The translations under genes and the position numbers were made by a program. A stretch of 18,942 nucleotides of DNA from Dichloromethanomonas sp964477085 (GTDB lineage Bacteria > Bacillota > Desulfitobacteriia > Desulfitobacteriales > Syntrophobotulaceae), in contig CAYZDF010000055.1 in NCBI GenBank assembly GCA_964477085.1, positions 1 through 18,942 on the forward strand, read 5' to 3'. The notes under the pieces were generated by a model. The model was not told where the DNA came from and did no database searches. It saw only the letters and a list, made by a program, of their open reading frames with translations. Of the stretch, positions 1-6,386 are shown piece by piece. The stretch's first letter is position 1. The number at the start of each line of letters is the position of its first letter.

Positions 1-113
1 CTACAAGGACCACACCAAGCAGCCCAGAAATCTACTAATACTGGCTGCGTAGCTTTAAGAACATCACTTTCCCAATTCTCCGCAGTAAAAGTTTTTACGT
101 TTACTCCAGCCAT
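1..113 (-). CDS. trxA: Thioredoxin (N-terminal part, cut by window edge)
   Basis: This would be a small cytoplasmic dithiol oxidoreductase that reduces protein disulfides and is itself reduced by thioredoxin reductase. Only the first 37 codons are in the window. The reading begins MAGVNVKTFTAENWES and reaches DFWAAWCGPC, with the canonical redox motif WCGPC at residues 33-37 (Cys34 and Cys37) after the usual VLVDFWA beta strand. The ATG at 113-111 is preceded by a strong SD (AGGAGG, about 7 nt upstream). It lies 86 nt downstream of the csoR stop on the same strand. I see no separate promoter between them, so cotranscription with csoR is plausible. The family call is firm; the rest of the gene is outside the window. 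Confidence 0.93.
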   Translation of the reverse strand, partial: MAGVNVKTFTAENWESDVLKATQPVLVDFWAAWCGPC

Positions 114-170
114 AATTTACCTCCTGTTATTCACTATTCCCGCTCTTTGCCATCCTAGGATCGCGGTATC

Positions 171-186
171 GTGAAGCATGCTTCAC
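171..186. repeat. Perfect 16-bp palindrome between csoR and trxA
   Basis: GTGAAGCATGCTTCAC is a perfect 16-bp palindrome in the 86-nt gap after csoR and before the trxA start. No T-run follows on either strand, so it does not look like an intrinsic terminator. It could be an operator half of a thioredoxin promoter region or a short RNA hairpin in the csoR-trxA message. The palindrome is directly visible; the function is not known. Confidence 0.5.
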
Positions 187-199
187 ACATCCATGGACG

Positions 200-475
200 T
201 TATTTGATGAATCTTTTTAGAACATCAATAAGGTCATCAAATGCTTCATTATTATTTGCAAAGAGAGCATCCTTTAAACACGATTTAGAATGTTCTTCGA
301 AAATCAAAATTCCAACCTTATTAACCGCCGCTCTGACTGCAGCCACTTGAACAAGAATATCGGAGCAGCATTTTTCATCTTCAAGCATCCGCTGTAATCC
401 TTTAACTTGCCCTTCAATCCTTTTCAAGCGGACAATAATATTATTCTTTGAAGATTTGTTATCGGACTGTTCCAT
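200..475 (-). CDS. csoR: CsoR-family metal/thiol-sensing transcriptional repressor
   Basis: This is a small all-helical tetrameric DNA-binding repressor of the CsoR/RcnR/FrmR/CstR family, in which copper or thiol modification releases the operator. The protein is about 91 residues from the chosen start. The family signature RLKRIEGQVKGLQRML is near the N terminus. The Cys-His-Cys ligand set of copper-type CsoR is present (Cys37, His62, Cys66 in this numbering, within CSDIL and EEHSKSC). The residue before the first ligand Cys, Tyr in the well-studied copper sensors, is Cys36 here, giving a vicinal CC pair. An Asp (residue 81) stands where B. subtilis CsoR has Glu90. I chose the ATG at 475 because GGGGGA lies 7 nt upstream. 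The in-frame ATG at 490 adds MGDES but abuts the operator and lacks a spaced SD. A consensus promoter and operator directly upstream imply autoregulation, and trxA follows. The family is confident. Copper versus thiol/persulfide as the inducer is open, so the symbol is by family. Confidence 0.85.
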   Translation of the reverse strand: MEQSDNKSSKNNIIVRLKRIEGQVKGLQRMLEDEKCCSDILVQVAAVRAAVNKVGILIFEEHSKSCLKDALFANNNEAFDDLIDVLKRFIK

Positions 476-491
476 CGATTCATCCCCCATT

Positions 492-506
492 TACCCCTAG
501 GGGGTA
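492..506. promoter_or_regulatory. CsoR-type operator (GC-tract palindrome)
   Basis: TACCCCTAGGGGGTA is a near-perfect inverted repeat of C- and G-tracts flanked by TA/AT, the form of operator known for CsoR proteins (for example upstream of copZA in B. subtilis). It lies about 6-20 nt downstream of the predicted transcription start of csoR and ends 2 nt before the in-frame ATG at 490. Binding there would block transcription start or escape. The sequence match is direct; binding is inferred from the family. Confidence 0.75.
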
Positions 507-518
507 TCTCATGTTTAT

Positions 519-547
519 ATTATATATTTGTATGTTCATCATGTCAA
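519..547 (-). promoter_or_regulatory. Consensus sigma-A promoter of csoR
   Basis: On the minus strand TTGACA (547-542) is followed after exactly 17 nt by TATAAT (524-519). Both hexamers match the sigma-A consensus perfectly, in a very AT-rich context. The expected transcription start is near 512, just ahead of the CsoR-type operator. Such a strong promoter under a repressor fits a tightly controlled, highly inducible unit. Confidence 0.8.
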
Positions 548-618
548 TATCATTTTTAACAGGATATACCAAAATTATTCTTTTTATTTAAATGCTGTTT
601 TCAGTAATATAGATTCTT

Positions 619-740
619 GAATAATTACAGAATGAACCATGGTGAAGGCCAGAAAGCGTCAAGGCCAAGCTGACTTCGCGAGTGTCATATAGGTCATGGA
701 TAACGACTTAATACGACGAAGAGAGTATGAAGAATAATAT
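619..740. other. Unexplained GC-richer block bounded by a short direct repeat
   Basis: In the roughly 335-nt space between the csoR start and the aspS stop, this stretch differs from its very AT-rich left flank. It contains AAGGCC twice in close succession and is bounded by GAATAATTA (619-627) and GAATAATAT (732-740). On the plus strand an ATG at 639 reads MVKARKRQGQADFASVI, stops at TAG (690-692), and continues in the same frame as MDNDLIRRREYEE to TAA at 737. The first part loosely recalls the start of some transposases, which I cannot confirm. It may be a decayed coding fragment, an insertion scar, or an untranslated RNA segment. Confidence 0.3.
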
Positions 741-741
741 A

Positions 742-781
742 GACAAAGATGGCAGACTTGAACCAGTCTGATATCTTTGTC
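742..781 (-). terminator. Large hairpin downstream of aspS, possible terminator
   Basis: GACAAAGAT (742-750) pairs with ATCTTTGTC (773-781), and inside it CAGACT (753-758) pairs with AGTCTG (765-770) around a 6-nt loop. The stem has 15 pairs with one small internal loop. It begins 29 nt past the aspS stop. On the minus strand it is followed by a moderately T-rich run (TATATTATTCTTC) rather than a clean T-tract. End of the hisS-aspS transcript is the simplest reading. Confidence 0.55.
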
Positions 782-810
782 GGAATCAACTCATCTCGAA
801 AGAAATCATT

Positions 811-2580
811 CTATTTTTTCTTGATATCCAGTTTAATATGAAGTTCATTTAATTGCTTGGTCTCAACTGGAGACGGAGCTTGGGTCAGAAGACAACTGGC
901 ACTCTGAGTTTTAGGGAAGGCAATAACATCGCGGATATTCTCCCTATTGGCCAGAATCATGGTAAGCCTGTCTAACCCAAAGGCGATTCCACCATGAGGA
1001 GGTGTTCCATATTCAAAGGCCTCAAGTAGATACCCAAATTTATCATAAGCTTCTTCCGTACTCATACCTAAGAGATCAAAAATCTTCTCCTGAACATCAC
1101 GACGATGGATACGGATGCTTCCTCCACCTAGCTCCATTCCATTAAGGATTAAATCGTAAGCTTTTGCTCTGGCTTTAAGAGGTTCGGTGTCAAGTACCTC
1201 AATGTCCTCATCCATCGGACTGGTAAACATATGATGGATGGCTACATAACGTTTTTCTTCTTCATCATATTCCAGTAACGGAAACTCAGTAATCCACAGG
1301 CAGTTGATCACGCCGGGAGGGATAATCCCCTGTCTCTTCGCCAGCTCAAGACGTAGGTTTCCTAAGGCATTATGCACAATAGATTCTTTATCGGCGACGA
1401 AGAAGATGATATCTCCGGTTTCTGCACCCATGGTAGTGATCAGGTTATTAATCTCTTCCTCGGTAAAGAATTTAAGAATAGGAGATTTCATACCATCTTC
1501 AGTCAGGACGATATAAGCTAAGCCTTTCGCACCGTATATATTGACGAATCCCGTTAACCCATCGATTTCCCTGCGAGGCATCCCTGCACAATTCTTGGCA
1601 CAGATCCCCTTAACCCTTCCGCCTTTGGAAATCACATCGGTAAAGACTTTGAAGCCTGATCCTTGAACGACATGGGCAACATCAATAAGCTCCATCCCAA
1701 AACGGGTATCCGGCTTATCTGATCCGAATCGCTCCATAGCTTCTTTAAAGCTTAGTCTGGGGAAAGGTGTTGGGATGGTGATTCCTAAGATATCTTTAAA
1801 TATCTTAGTGATGAGTTCTTCCATCAAGGGTAGAACGTCTTCAATCTCAATAAAGGACATCTCAATATCCAATTGAGTAAATTCAGGCTGACGATCAGCA
1901 CGTAAATCTTCATCCCGGAAACAACGTGCAATCTGGAAGTATTTTTCCATCCCGGAAACCATTAACAGTTGTTTAAAGATCTGAGGAGACTGTGGTAGAG
2001 CATAGAAAGTACCTTCATTGACCCTGCTTGGTACAAGATAATCTCTGGCTCCTTCCGGAGTTGATTTCGTAAGAATTGGGGTTTCAATCTCCAAGAAACC
2101 GTTTTGATCCAGGAAGTTTCGCATGATCTGCATGACTTTGTGACGGATCATAAAAATATTCTGCATTTCCGGACGACGGAGATCCAAATAACGATGCTTA
2201 AGTCTAAGACTTTCGTCAACATCGACTTGATCCTGAATATAGAAAGGAGGAGTCTTTGCTTTATTAAGTATCTCTAAAGCTTCAACGACAACTTCAACGT
2301 CGCCTGTTCTCATGTTGGGATTTTCTGAACCACTTGGTCGTGCCCTTACTTTTCCTTGTATTTTAATAACATATTCTGTACGAAGCCTTTCAGCTAAAGT
2401 GAAACCATTTTCCGGCATATCTGGGTTGAAAACGACTTGAACGATACCGGATCGATCCCTGAGATCTACGAAAATAACACCACCGTGGTCTCTTCTGGTT
2501 TGGACCCAGCCAAACAATCGGACGTTCTCTCCTGCATTCTCTTTTCTCAAGTTCCCTGCACTGTTTCTTCCTGCTAACAT
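811..2580 (-). CDS. aspS: Aspartyl-tRNA synthetase, bacterial type
   Basis: This cytoplasmic class IIb aminoacyl-tRNA synthetase charges tRNA(Asp) with aspartate using ATP. The 589 residues match the usual bacterial length. The N-terminal OB-fold anticodon domain carries FGWVQTRRDHGG (residues 23-34). QSPQ lies at 197-200, motif 2 at FRDEDLRADRQPEF (221-234), the bacterial GAD insertion follows in the middle, and motif 3 GLDRLTMIL begins at 535. The ATG at 2580 was chosen because AGGAGG lies 6 nt upstream. An upstream in-frame reading lacks a properly spaced SD. The hisS stop (2593-2591) overlaps this SD, so the genes are probably translationally coupled. His32 and Gly84 match the pattern reported for non-discriminating bacterial AspRS, which also aspartylates tRNA(Asn) for GatCAB. 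That substrate range is inferred; the enzyme identity is firm. Confidence 0.97.
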   Translation of the reverse strand: MLAGRNSAGNLRKENAGENVRLFGWVQTRRDHGGVIFVDLRDRSGIVQVVFNPDMPENGFTLAERLRTEYVIKIQGKVRARPSGSENPNMRTGDVEVVVEALEILNKAKTPPFYIQDQVDVDESLRLKHRYLDLRRPEMQNIFMIRHKVMQIMRNFLDQNGFLEIETPILTKSTPEGARDYLVPSRVNEGTFYALPQSPQIFKQLLMVSGMEKYFQIARCFRDEDLRADRQPEFTQLDIEMSFIEIEDVLPLMEELITKIFKDILGITIPTPFPRLSFKEAMERFGSDKPDTRFGMELIDVAHVVQGSGFKVFTDVISKGGRVKGICAKNCAGMPRREIDGLTGFVNIYGAKGLAYIVLTEDGMKSPILKFFTEEEINNLITTMGAETGDIIFFVADKESIVHNALGNLRLELAKRQGIIPPGVINCLWITEFPLLEYDEEEKRYVAIHHMFTSPMDEDIEVLDTEPLKARAKAYDLILNGMELGGGSIRIHRRDVQEKIFDLLGMSTEEAYDKFGYLLEAFEYGTPPHGGIAFGLDRLTMILANRENIRDVIAFPKTQSASCLLTQAPSPVETKQLNELHIKLDIKKK

Positions 2581-2590
2581 TGCCATCCTC

Positions 2591-3871
2591 CTATATATCC
2601 ATATCATTATGATTGATATGCTTAAGAATATAATCCTTAATAGATTCCATTGCTATTTCAGACTGATCTCCTAGCTTCATATCCCTAATAATAGCAATGT
2701 TCTTATCTATTTCTTCTTCCCCAAGAATGATAACGTACCTGGCTTGAACACGATCAGCATACTTCATTTGACTCTTAAGCCCTCTGCCCAAAAGATCCAT
2801 GAGGCCCATAACTCCGTACATTCTAAGTTCACTGATTAATTGAAACCCTTTTTCCCGGGCTAAGTCACCAAGAGCTGCCACGACCACTTTATTCTCAGTT
2901 ACTTCGTCCAACTCGATGTTCTGTTTGTCGAGTACGGCTAGAATCCGTTCCATACCCATTGCAAACCCGATACCTGGTGTCGAAGGTCCACCGATTTCTT
3001 CGACCAATCCATCATAGCGACCACCACCGCAGATGGCACTTTGAGCACCAATACCCTCAGCCATGACTTCGAAGGCTGTTCGTTGATAGTAGTCCAGTCC
3101 CCTAACCATTTTGGGATTAATTTTATATTGAATATTGGAAACACGCAGATACTGCTGGACTTTATCAAAATGATCCTGGCAGGAGTCACAGAGTGTATCC
3201 AGGGTCGTGGGAACACCGGCAGTCAACTTTTGGCATTCTCTATTTTTACAATCGAGTATTCGCATCGGATTTCGCTCGAATCGACTCTGGCAATCTGTAC
3301 ATAGTTCCGCTTTTCGATCCTGTAAAAAGTCATGCAGCTTATCGCGATGATCCGCTCTGCATACGGGGCAACCTACGGAATTGATATGAACTTCCAAGCC
3401 ATGGAGCCCGATCCGCCGATAAAACTCCCAGATAAGATGAATAACCTCCGCATCGACGAGGGGGTCTTCCCCTCCCAGAACTTCGGCACCGAACTGATGG
3501 AATTGCCTGAACCGACCAGCTTGGGTATTCTCATATCGGAACATAGGCCCCAGATAGTACAGTTTGACCGGTTGTGGCAGACTATGTAATTTATTTTCCA
3601 CGTAAGCCCGACACACCGAAGCAGTACCTTCCGGCCGAAGGGTAATGGATCTCTGACCTTTATCCAGGAAGGTGTACATTTCTTTATTGACGATATCCGT
3701 TGTCTCGCCTACTCCGCGCTGGAACAATTCGGTGGCTTCAAAGATCGGTGTCCTGATCTCCTGATATCCAAACTCGGAACAAATCTTCCGAATCTGCTCT
3801 TCAATATAATGCCATTTCTCAACAGTACCAGGTATGATATCCTGTGTACCTTTAGGACGTTGAATGGCCAT
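2591..3871 (-). CDS. hisS: Histidyl-tRNA synthetase
   Basis: This class IIa aminoacyl-tRNA synthetase attaches histidine to tRNA(His) and works as a cytoplasmic dimer. The 426 residues are normal for the family. It begins MAIQRPKGTQDIIPG, and the motif 2 region is FRYENTQAGRFRQFHQFG from residue 111. The histidine-specific motif RGLDYYQRTAFEV is at 257-269, GGGRYDGLV at 282-290, motif 3 GIGFAMGMERI at 300-310, and the anticodon-binding domain fills the C terminus. The ATG at 3871 has GGAGGG 5 nt upstream. A longer in-frame reading to 3973 is low-complexity leader and is not conserved family sequence. The insertion domain carries four cysteine pairs (CPVC 168-171, CTDC 191-194, Cys208/Cys213, CDSC 228-231), suggestive of zinc binding. 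It heads the hisS-aspS pair, an arrangement common in Firmicutes. No T-box is visible in its leader. Confidence 0.97.
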   Translation of the reverse strand: MAIQRPKGTQDIIPGTVEKWHYIEEQIRKICSEFGYQEIRTPIFEATELFQRGVGETTDIVNKEMYTFLDKGQRSITLRPEGTASVCRAYVENKLHSLPQPVKLYYLGPMFRYENTQAGRFRQFHQFGAEVLGGEDPLVDAEVIHLIWEFYRRIGLHGLEVHINSVGCPVCRADHRDKLHDFLQDRKAELCTDCQSRFERNPMRILDCKNRECQKLTAGVPTTLDTLCDSCQDHFDKVQQYLRVSNIQYKINPKMVRGLDYYQRTAFEVMAEGIGAQSAICGGGRYDGLVEEIGGPSTPGIGFAMGMERILAVLDKQNIELDEVTENKVVVAALGDLAREKGFQLISELRMYGVMGLMDLLGRGLKSQMKYADRVQARYVIILGEEEIDKNIAIIRDMKLGDQSEIAMESIKDYILKHINHNDMDI

Positions 3872-3907
3872 GATTTCCCTCCTATTATTGTCATGTTTGG
3901 CAAAGCT

Positions 3908-3958
3908 AGAGGCGGCATTGATCCGCTCTGTTATCTTTCTGTTATCGTTCCTGTTATC
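3908..3958 (-). repeat. hisS leader: small hairpin plus three 8-bp direct repeats
   Basis: Three copies of CTGTTATC (3928-3935, 3939-3946, 3951-3958; GATAACAG on the transcribed strand) occur at 11- and 12-nt spacing. That is about one helical turn, so all lie on one face of the DNA. Next to them AGAGGCGG (3908-3915) can pair with CCGCTCT (3923-3929) with one bulged base, forming a hairpin about 25 nt upstream of the hisS SD. This may be a regulatory leader or a protein-binding array. The repeats are directly visible; the role is unknown. Confidence 0.45.
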
Positions 3959-3982
3959 TTCCTTGAAGTTCACAATTAATCT

Positions 3983-4022
3983 ATTATAGCAAAGATATCG
4001 ATAACATTAATACAGTATTATA
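3983..4022 (-). promoter_or_regulatory. Candidate -10 elements upstream of hisS
   Basis: Two TATAAT hexamers on the minus strand (4022-4017 and 3988-3983) lie in the AT-rich gap between the hemZ stop and hisS. Neither has a convincing -35 at 16-18 nt. A TTGACA at 4068-4063 is too far from both. A promoter is likely somewhere here because hemZ ends 207 nt before hisS, but the exact site is not certain. Confidence 0.35.
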
Positions 4023-4077
4023 ACATAATTCTTATAACTGCTCATCATTTCCAAGAGAATTTTGTCAAAAATTTAAG

Positions 4078-5661
4078 CTATGGATCAATATAGTGTTTTA
4101 AGGCTTGTACTCTAAGCGCATGATTCTCCTCAAAACGTTTAAGGTAATAATTCAAGTCAATAGGATGATAATAATTGTGATGTCCTCCATCCCGTTTCAG
4201 GATTTTGCTGGAAGCCCCTGCACCCAGCCCAATGATATTTTGCTTTTCTTCAATGATCGCAATATTGTATCTACTCACTTTACCCGGCAAAGAGTAGCCA
4301 ATATTCTCCAGGTTCCCTGCAATATTCTTCTGTCGATACAAATAGTACGGTTTATAATCCGATCTTTCAATCTTCTTCTTGATGTGTTCTTGAAGTGAAA
4401 TCCAATCGTTACCGGTCTGGTGTTCATATTTTGCTTCCCAGGCATCCGATCCTCGTTTCAGAGCAAGTGCATGTACTGTCAAGTTATCGGGGCGCAAAGT
4501 TAAAACTCTTTGCAATGAATCCAGCATGTCCGAATTTACTTCATCAGGCAGTCCGAGGATAAGATCCATATTGATGATCCAATCAGACATTTCTCTTGCA
4601 AGTTGATAACAGTCTATAATATCCGAAACAGTGTGTTTTCTTCCGATCCTGGATAAAGTTTTATCCTGCATCGATTGGGGATTGATACTGATCCGGTTCA
4701 CTTGTGCCTGCCTCATGATATTAAGCTTGGATCTATCAATGGAATCCGGTCTGCCGGCTTCTACCGTATACTCCAAATCTTTAATTATGGGGATGTATTG
4801 ATGTATGATTTGCATAAGTTTTTCCAAATCGGATGAACTTAAGGTGGTTGGCGTTCCTCCCCCGATATAGATACAGTCTGCCTTAAGTCCCATGTCCCTC
4901 ATCATCTCACCAGTCAATCGAGTTTCTTCATATAAAGCCCGCAGGTACGAATCAAATAACTCCCGGTTCTTGGTGGTCAGAAAGTTGGAAGGAAAAGAAC
5001 AATAGAAACAACGTGAAGGGCAAAACGGTATCGTAAGATAAACGGATATCAAATCCGATCTTTCCTTCATCTTTTCCAGAAATGGTTTTTGAATATTCGC
5101 GATGTTTCTTAAAACGCTGACTTTTTCCTCTTCAACAAGGTATAAGTCATTGAGAATCATAGTCTGCAAGTTTTCTTCAAGTGCCATATCGTTCATTTTG
5201 GAAAGCAGTTTACCCGGCCGGATACCCGTCAGGATACCCCACGGCATCCTCCTTTGGGTCATCCTCGCTAAAGATATATGTAAAGCCCTTTTGACCAAGA
5301 TCTGAGCTAAGGGTTCCTGCCCTGGTAAGGATACCTCCTTAAGTATTTCCAACACATCCGGTATCCTTATGTTATACTCTTGGCCTTTACATTCATCTTG
5401 GTGACTATTTGCCTGTAGGGTATTCAATTGACCCTCTTCAGGCTGATCAGGGTCCTTTATCATGAATGAAACTGCATAAACCCTGGGATTATCGGTCTTA
5501 TGCTCTATACGCAATTGACTGACAGACCGACTGATGGCTTCTCCGGAAGTCCCTAACCTAATATTTTTGCCCGGAAAAAAAGCTGCTATGATGGCAATGC
5601 AGCTTTTTAGGGTTTTTTGATCAATTGTTGAACTGGTTAAAACAAGTTCTTCAGACATCAT
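4078..5661 (-). CDS. hemZ: Coproporphyrinogen III oxidase-like radical SAM enzyme, HemZ type
   Basis: This is a radical S-adenosylmethionine enzyme related to oxygen-independent coproporphyrinogen oxidase, acting in anaerobic haem/porphyrin metabolism in the cytoplasm. Of the 527 residues, the first 200 or so form the N-terminal extension typical of HemZ, with MPWGILTGIRPGKL at 139-152. They are followed by the radical SAM barrel with PFCPSRCFYC. Cys214, Cys218 and Cys221 form the CX3CX2C iron-sulfur site, and IYIGGGTPTTL (264-274) is the glycine-rich SAM contact. The ATG at 5661 overlaps the stop of the preceding hydrolase gene (ATGA), with GGAG in reach, so the two are translationally coupled. 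HemZ proteins are related to HemN, and the precise reaction of this subgroup has been debated. The family call is strong and the substrate less so. Confidence 0.88.
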   Translation of the reverse strand: MMSEELVLTSSTIDQKTLKSCIAIIAAFFPGKNIRLGTSGEAISRSVSQLRIEHKTDNPRVYAVSFMIKDPDQPEEGQLNTLQANSHQDECKGQEYNIRIPDVLEILKEVSLPGQEPLAQILVKRALHISLARMTQRRMPWGILTGIRPGKLLSKMNDMALEENLQTMILNDLYLVEEEKVSVLRNIANIQKPFLEKMKERSDLISVYLTIPFCPSRCFYCSFPSNFLTTKNRELFDSYLRALYEETRLTGEMMRDMGLKADCIYIGGGTPTTLSSSDLEKLMQIIHQYIPIIKDLEYTVEAGRPDSIDRSKLNIMRQAQVNRISINPQSMQDKTLSRIGRKHTVSDIIDCYQLAREMSDWIINMDLILGLPDEVNSDMLDSLQRVLTLRPDNLTVHALALKRGSDAWEAKYEHQTGNDWISLQEHIKKKIERSDYKPYYLYRQKNIAGNLENIGYSLPGKVSRYNIAIIEEKQNIIGLGAGASSKILKRDGGHHNYYHPIDLNYYLKRFEENHALRVQALKHYIDP

Positions 5662-6287
5662 CGGAAAGCTCCATTGATAAATGGATTGGAAATCCTTTCT
5701 CTACCTATGTTCGTACCGGATTCGTGGCCAGGAAAAACCGGCATATTATCAGGAAGTACCATTAGTTTTTGACGGATACTATTCAGGAGTTGACGCATAT
5801 CTCCCCCTGGAAAATCCGTTCTGCCGACTGAACCGGCAAAAAGTGTGTCCCCACTGATCAATCCATCGGGTGTTAATAAACAGATACTGCCTGGGGAATG
5901 CCCGGGAGTATGAAGGATCTTAACCTTCATTTCACCGACCGAAACTTCTTGTCCATCTAGCAGGAGGATATCAGCTGGAGAGGCTACCATCTCCTTAAAC
6001 GAGTAGCAGGAAAGATTCTTAGCAGGGTCGGTCAGCATTTCAGCATCATCCTGATGAATGGCAACCTTGGCATTAAGCTCTTTTCTAAGATCTTCAACCG
6101 CACCGATATGATCATAGTGTCCGTGGGTCAGCACAATATGGGTGACGTTAAAACCATTTTCCTTAATCCAATTAAATAACATTGTACTCCCTGCCCCGGG
6201 ATCAACAACGATCGCTTGTTTGGTCTTTTCGCATCCTAAAAGATAACAGTTCACGCCCATGCCCGGTGTAATCTTCTGTTTGATCAC
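5658..6287 (-). CDS. Metallo-beta-lactamase-fold hydrolase, glyoxalase II-like
   Basis: This is a predicted cytoplasmic zinc hydrolase of the hydroxyacylglutathione hydrolase-like branch, which includes thioester hydrolases and persulfide dioxygenase relatives. The 209 residues carry the full metal set: HGHYDH (His55, His57, Asp59, His60), TPGHSPGS (His130), SGDTLF (Asp147) and PGHES (His188). The start is GTG at 6287, with GAGGTG 6 nt upstream; an ATG further in would remove the first strand. It overlaps hemZ by 4 nt. The substrate is not determined by the sequence: glutathione-type thioesters are unlikely in many anaerobes, so bacillithiol, CoA or other small thioesters are alternatives. 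The fold call is near certain. Confidence 0.9.
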   Translation of the reverse strand: MIKQKITPGMGVNCYLLGCEKTKQAIVVDPGAGSTMLFNWIKENGFNVTHIVLTHGHYDHIGAVEDLRKELNAKVAIHQDDAEMLTDPAKNLSCYSFKEMVASPADILLLDGQEVSVGEMKVKILHTPGHSPGSICLLTPDGLISGDTLFAGSVGRTDFPGGDMRQLLNSIRQKLMVLPDNMPVFPGHESGTNIGRERISNPFINGAFR

Positions 6288-6309
6288 TTATATCACCTCA
6301 ATAACCAGT

Positions 6310-6340
6310 ATTATAAAACACCAAAGATCATTTTAACCAA
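6310..6340 (-). promoter_or_regulatory. Weak promoter candidate for the hydrolase-hemZ pair
   Basis: TATAAT (6315-6310) on the minus strand lies about 22 nt before the GTG start, with only a poor -35 (TTGGTT at 6340-6335, 19-nt spacing). It sits in the 99-nt gap after dtd. A run of nine T on the transcribed strand is also in this gap, but with only a 4-bp stem before it, so termination after dtd is doubtful. Confidence 0.3.
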
Positions 6341-6386
6341 AAAAAAACTTAAGATTTATAAGATTTTATGGACATACTTCGGCTGT

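Noticed and set aside
476..490. Extended csoR start at ATG 490
   Set aside because: It adds five residues not typical of the family and places the operator directly at the start codon without a spaced SD; the ATG at 475 has GGGGGA at 7 nt.
3872..3973. N-terminal extension of hisS to 3973
   Set aside because: The extra residues come from the GATAACAG repeats and leader, are not HisRS-like, and the ATG at 3871 has a strong SD.
4017..4068. TTGACA at 4068-4063 as the hisS -35
   Set aside because: The nearest TATAAT is about 40 nt away and the hexamer at 17 nt (ATGAGC) is not a -10.
3872..4077. T-box leader for hisS
   Set aside because: No AGGGTGG-type antiterminator motif and no terminator hairpin with a T-run are present in the gap.
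6340..6362. Run of nine T after dtd as a terminator
   Set aside because: The preceding stem is only CTTA/TAAG, too weak for a standard intrinsic terminator.
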